From the NCBI GenBank assembly GCA_014058105.1, contig JACGCM010001954.1:1612001-1676000 (forward strand): a DNA stretch of 64,000 bases. Direction: 5' to 3'. The translations under genes and the position numbers were made by a program. The notes beneath the pieces were generated by a model. It worked only from the letters and a program-made list of their open reading frames with translations. It made no database searches and had not been told where the DNA came from. This document shows, in pieces, positions 58,706 to 64,000 of this stretch. The DNA is from Kingdonia uniflora (Eukaryota > Streptophyta > Magnoliopsida > Ranunculales > Circaeasteraceae). Each line of letters opens with the position of its first letter. Within the stretch, counting starts at the first letter, position 1.

Positions 58706-59612
58706 TGGTCGATACCCAGGTCCGGTATCTCCTACTTCCAGAAGTGATGAAATCCCTTAGAAATCTTCTATTAGCTTTTAAGTTTTAGTTATTTTTTGTC
58801 AACGGTTAGGATTTTGTGGTTTGTGTAATTTAAGTTTCATTATATCTCTAGTGGGCGGTCCTACAGGTTGGGAGTCTCTTATAAGAGTTTCCTTCGCATG
58901 GTGCAGCCTTAACCCTTATTTTAACTTTTACTTGGGTATGTGTAAGATTATTAAACACACAATAAGCAATTATGCTTGAACAATATTAAGAATATATTTT
59001 TAGTAGCTGTTATTGTATTTCTTCTATTATTTCCTATTTATAGGCATATTCTATGGAATATATTACCAAAAATATTTAGTAACTAAATTTATTCTTTCTG
59101 TATGCTAAAAATATCTTCTTACAATATTAGAAATAGATATTTAGGGAAAATATTTTTTCTTGAAGATTTGGGAGACTTACTTATTCGAGCACAATTATCT
59201 AGATAGTAAATATTATCCTGCAATCTAATGGGAGTACATATACCTTAGATTATTCCCAAGATTTGAACCCTTTTGATGCTTTTTCCCTTTAATTCTTCCT
59301 TCACTCTCATGTTCTTAAAAAATTGTGATTGCTTACCTCTGAAAAATGAGAGAAATCCAATCTCCCAATTTGAAACCTAATCTCCTTAATTGATCTCCCA
59401 AATCTATCCAATCATTTACAATAGATCTCCCAACTCTTCATCTTCTTCATTCAATTATCAATCGCGAAATCAATTCTTTAGGAATTGAGGGTTTGAACTC
59501 AGCGTTACTGCAACAATCATCCCTCATGCAAATCCCTAATCCTACAACAAATAATCACTCACCCTCGATAACCGCTACTACAACAGATAGTCAGAGAGAT
59601 GGAAATTAGGTT
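58706..59612. other. AT-rich interval before the LINE
   Basis: No gene. The part from about 59330 to 59612 is C/T-rich (aatctccttaattgatctccc repeats of atctccca) and is probably the LINE 5' UTR. Confidence 0.4.
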
Positions 59613-60595
59613 ATGAATAGGCCACAAGCCCCTCAAAGTAAAATCCCTGTAGCCATCAAGGATGGATCAATTCAAGAACAAAAGGTTGTATGCCCTTGGG
59701 GTTTCATGGACATGACAGCTGGGGAAGGGATCAAACACAATGCTGCAACAGAAGATCATACAACACAAGCAATTAAGGATAACCAGGTTTGGAGGAATTC
59801 TACACCATAATATAAAATCCCTGCCACAATTATAGAAATAGTACAAACATCATTTGCTGACAAAGTTTGGGGACCAGAAAGGAAGAACATGGTAATGGCT
59901 AGGCTTATTGAAGCTGGAAGGAGAGGTGACATACCAATAATTTCAATCCCTAGAGTAGAACTATTCGATGGCATTTCAATTTACCAGTTCAGTCTTTTAT
60001 AGGCCGATTGGACTTACAGAAGATCAAATTCGCAACTATGCAAGAATATGCGAATACATACTGGAAAACAAAGGGACCTTGCAAACTGATCCCAATAGGA
60101 AAAGGTTTCTTTATCATCAAATTGGAGTCAGAGGAAGACAAGATTTACATATGGAGCAGAGGACCCTGGATGGTTGAGCAAATGCCTATGAGACTTATGC
60201 CTTGGAACCCTTTTTTCTCGGCTGACAAACATTATAACTCAAATGCTCTAATTTGGTGCAAGTTCCCTAGATTACCTATAGAAATGTGGAGTAAAAAGAT
60301 TATTATGTCACTTGGGAAGATACTTTGAACTCCTATCCAGCTTGACCAATCCACAAAAAATCAGGACTATGGATACCATGCTAATGTGCTAGTTGATATT
60401 GATCTATCTAAGCCAATCCCAAACTACATACTGCTTGAGATTGTGGGTACAATCGACAAACAAGAAGTACTGCTCCATCGAATCCCTAAATATTGTAATT
60501 ACTGTAAAAATATAGGGCATATGATCGCAGAATGCAAGATTGTGCAAAAAGCATTTAGAGTCAATGAAATGGAGCAAAACAAGACCAAACCTTAG
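59613..60595 (+). pseudogene. LINE ORF1 (DUF4283-like, CCHC zinc knuckle)
   Basis: MNRPQAPQSKIPVAIKDGSI begins a frame that passes one TAA at 59808 and shifts near 59990. The second frame (60008-60595) carries the DUF4283 pattern: EYANTYWKTKGPCKLIPIGK, GFFIIKLESEED, WSRGPWMVEQMPMRLMPWNP, WCKFPRLPIEMW. It ends with the knuckle CNYCKNIGHMIAEC at about 60505-60545. ORF1 proteins bind LINE RNA. Confidence 0.85.
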
Positions 60596-61271
60596 AAGAC
60601 CAATAAAATCGCGAAAGGCAGTAGGAGCAACAATAACAACTTATTAATCCAGGAGAATCAACCTTAAACTAAGGAATTGGGTTGAAAGAGTACTGAATTA
60701 TCCAGTAAACATACATACTTTCAGGAGACTTTGGAGGGGAGCAGTACAACATCACTTCCTATTTACTTCCCAGGCATGCCTATGCCATCTAACCAATTGC
60801 AACAACATGAAAAAAATGTAAAAACGTAGGGTGGTTAATAACAAAGAGCAGCAACGCCAACCATCGTTACTAGTAAGAGTAACCAGTTTGAAGCTCTTAT
60901 AGACGTGAAGGACGACATAGAACAAACCGAATCGATACCTTCTAGGGGGCAGGATGGAATGAACACCAACTCGTTTATGCAAGGGGAGAACAGAGTAGCA
61001 TCCGCAGATATCTCTAATGTTCAAACAAATGAGGAAGTTCCTTTCGTAGATGCAGATATCGTAACAGAGCCAACAAATGAAGATATTAACCTTGAGGGGA
61101 TGCTTACCAAATGGCTATACATGAGGTCAGACAAAATCTCAACCCAACAAGTTGGGCTGATGAAATGGAACAAGAAGACCAGATGCAGCCTGGTCCTAAC
61201 CAAATACTTAATGGGGGTAAGGTATACACCATAGACCTGAGAGTGACGCTATCTACCCATAAAGACCAATG

Positions 61272-63471
61272 AAAGGTATCTTATGGAATGCCCGAGGGTA
61301 GGAAACAAAAAAATGACTCACTATCTCAGTAAAATAGCATCAAGAGTACAACCATAAATTTTGGGTATTGCTGAACCAAAGATTTTTGGCAAAGACTTTG
61401 TGCTGCCGGGGTATGACAACAAAGTCATTTCCAATGAACAAAACGCAGAGAAAGGCAACTTATGGATACTATGGCTAATAGGAACTCCTAAACTTAATGT
61501 ACTATCTCTCTCAAAACAATAAATTACGGTGAACTATATGGAGAATTGCTTCCCCTTTGTACATGCAGATTGCAACAAAATTAACAGGTTGGAGCTATGG
61601 ACTGACCACTCTAATTTTGCTGCAAACATTGTGAAGCCCTGGATATGCATAAGGGATTTCAACGTAGTTATTTTGCTCTCTAAGAATAGGGACAGAAAAA
61701 CCACCCCCCGCAAATATAATTATGGATTTCAGCAAATATCTGGATATTGCTAAACTAAGTAAAAGCCCCTCCTCATGACTCACTTTTACCTGGTGAAATG
61801 CTCAAAGTAGAAACAACATAACTCTGGTAGTCCTAGACAGATGCTTACAAAATGCAAAATGGCAAAATTATTTTTGAGGTTGGAGAATGAAGGTACTCCC
61901 TCGAACGCGCTCTAACCACTCACTCATTCTGGGAGATTGATGCCAAGTACCTAAGCCTTTCAACATCCCATTTCGATGCCTACTGTCTTTGGGAGATGAA
62001 CTGGGATTCGGGGAACTTGTAGTAACTAGTTGGGAGAAGCCGCTAATTGTTGTTTCCCTATTCTTGATAATGATGAAACTGAGATGCTCAAGACCGACAT
62101 CAAGAGATGGAGAGAGAACTCCGTAACCCAGTAGCATAACAAATCAAAACTAAAGAAATTGATGATACAACTACAAGTACAATTCAAAGAAGATATCACC
62201 AATGATCTAATCGAAAAGAGATATTTAGCCCAAATAAAACTGCTAAATAGGTGGGAGGAAAATAAAGAGAAGGATTGGAGATAAAAATTGAGGATCTAAT
62301 GGCTATAAGCAAGAGACCAAAATACTAAATATTTTTACTCAATCACAAAGGCTAGGGACGCTAAGGTACTGATTACAACAATTAATGATAACACGGGTGC
62401 AGACATCACAAACCAACCTCTCATAAGGGAACACATCATCAACTATTATGCCACCAAGTGCAATGCTACAGATACGCAACAATGCCCAACTCTCTTCGAT
62501 CAGCTCCCCAAGAAAGTGACAGACACAGAAAAAAATAATCTCACTTCATGCCCAATCAATGATGAGATTAGAGACGCAATATTCTCGATGGATGGAAGCT
62601 GCACCCCCGACTTAGATAGATTCTTTGGATATTTCTACAAAACATTCTGGGAGACCTTGAGTTTTGATGTTTATGCTAGGATATTCTCTTTCTTTCGGGA
62701 TGGTTTGAATCCTATGAACTTTAACTCCAACACCATTGTACTGATCCCTAAAATCCATAACCCATCCTCGATTCAACATTACAGGCTAATCTGTCTCAGT
62801 AACTTTATTTTTAAAGTTATTACAAAAATCTTGACTACTCAGCTATCTCCAATTGCTGACATATGCATTTTGAAAGACCAGTGTACCTTTATCATGAATA
62901 GAAACATTCATAATAACATCTGCATGGCCTCTGAAATGGTGAATGAGATGCAAATCAAGAGAAAACATAGAAATGTGGTACTCAAGAAAGACATCAGTCA
63001 AGCATATGACACTATGAGCTGGACATACATCTTCACAACCCTAAGCGCTTTTGGATTTACTTTGAAATTTTGTTCTTGGATGCAAACAATTTTTATCAGT
63101 AGTATGGTATCCATTCTTATTAATGGTAGCCCCCCAGGATTCTTTTGGATGTCGGGTATCAGACAAGATATAAGTAAGGCAGAGAGTAAGGCAGAATACA
63201 GTCAATTACATCAATAAAGCTTATGCACGGACCCACTCACCTATTCTTTGCATATGATATTTTTCTTTTTGTGAATGGGAAAAAAAGCCTACGACAACTC
63301 CAGACCATCCTAACAGACTATCAGATAGTGTCTAGGCAAGATATAAGTATGGCCAAAAGCAAGATTTTTATGAGCAGTATATCTCTCACTCATAGAAGAT
63401 ATGTCTCAAAAATCTTTGGGTTCAAGGAAGGTAAATTTCTTGAGACATACTTGGGCATTCCACTCATATAA
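61272..63471 (+). pseudogene. LINE ORF2: endonuclease start and reverse transcriptase
   Basis: MKGILWNARG at 61272 is the usual first strand of the plant LINE endonuclease; the rest of that domain is scattered over frames (WICIRDFN near 61640). RT is clear at 62516-63217: FYKTFWETL, NSNTIVLIPKIHNPSSIQHY, RLICLSNFIFKVITKILTTQ, KKDISQAYDTMSWTYI with the motif A Asp. The motif C box reads LFFAYDIFLF at about 63244-63270, FAYD in place of FADD, so a catalytic Asp is lost. A G-rich frameshift zone at 63175-63225 separates the two. Confidence 0.87.
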
Positions 63472-63546
63472 GGGAGGGTCTCAAAATAAGCCATATTACC
63501 TCTGATCGAAAAAATCTGAACTAGGGCTAACAGTTGGACTGGTAGC

Positions 63547-64000
63547 ATGATCCCTTTTCAGGGACGGGTTACACTTGCAAATTCAATCCTGAACAGGATA
63601 CCCATACATAATATGGAAGTCTACAAGTGGCCTCGGTCGCTTATTAAAGAGGGAGATAACATTCTTAGAAACTATATTTGGATCGGGGATCCGACAAAAA
63701 AGAAAGGCGTAACGTTGAAATGGGAAAAGGTATGCAAACCGATTAAGGAAGGGGGCCTCGGTGTCTGAAGTCTGGGGGATGTAAACAACGCGATGCTTTG
63801 CAAACTTCACTGGGTCTTCAAATAGGGAATAAAAGAATAGGCAATATTTCTCAACTCAAAATTTAGTACAAAGGGTGGAGACACTATTAGATACCACAAA
63901 CCCTCTACTATCTGGTCTGGTATCCAAACTGGAGCTGCCTTCGCGAAACCTTACATTGGTTGGCTCATCGGCGATGGTACGAAAATAGATTTCTGGAGAG
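63547..64000 (+). pseudogene. LINE ORF2 post-RT region, open to the window edge
   Basis: GRVTLANSILNRIPIHNMEV and YIWIGDPTKKKGVTLKWEKV-KPIKEGGLGV are the conserved stretch between RT and the C-terminal zinc-binding region of plant L1 ORF2. It continues past the stop at 63766 (LNDVNNAMLCKLHWVF-like) to the end of the window. Confidence 0.85.

Larger units (their letters stand above)
59613..64000 (+). mobile_element. Plant L1-type LINE, broken and truncated by the window edge
   Basis: Two-ORF order: ORF1 with a DUF4283-like domain and CCHC knuckle, then ORF2 with an endonuclease start, RT, and the beginning of the post-RT region at the right edge. Such elements copy by target-primed reverse transcription. 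Several frameshifts and stops occur in both ORFs. Confidence 0.88.

Overview
The window is nuclear DNA of a flowering plant, most likely a eudicot. It holds one intact host gene in a landscape of decayed, partly nested retrotransposons. The host gene is TONNEAU1 (TON1), on the minus strand at 5812-15929. Its eight exons join without a frameshift or stop into a 263-codon protein with consensus splice sites. Everything else with coding character belongs to transposable elements broken by stops, frameshifts and deletions.

Layout: 1-4573 is the 5' part of a minus-strand Ty3/Gypsy element of the Tat type (LTR, gag, protease, RT). 4574-5811 is the TON1 3' flank, and 5812-15929 is TON1. Its 6.4-kb second intron carries a LINE scrap, an LTR-like block and a clean non-autonomous hAT element (13506-14230). 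About 17250-20057 is a plus-strand Gypsy gag/protease remnant, interrupted by a complete Ty1/Copia element (20058-25493). 25494-30357 has no gene. 30358-30790 is a Gypsy integrase scrap. 31662-36785 is an orphan set of spliced plus-strand ORFs, related to the antisense ORFs that Tat elements carry downstream of pol. 37127-48102 is a plus-strand Tat element with an internal gag-protease deletion, RT, two RNase H domains and integrase. Behind pol it has a long 3' region with two tandem-repeat arrays and three antisense ORFs, then a polypurine tract and LTR. That LTR abuts a truncated LTR of a minus-strand Copia-like element (48103-55465). This element keeps gag and protease, but an unrelated about 408-residue ORF stands where integrase and RT should be, and a solo Tat LTR with a perfect target duplication is nested in its gag. 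55646-57807 is a degenerate ORF of unknown family. 58070-58705 holds a spaced direct repeat. 59613-64000 is a plant L1-type LINE running off the right edge.

The most interesting material is the antisense gene set of the Tat element and its orphan relative, the pol-less Copia element with a foreign ORF, and a stop-codon spectrum pointing to methylation-driven C-to-T decay. The two Tat copies document that decay codon by codon. I see no tRNA, rRNA, CRISPR or bacterial-type operon.
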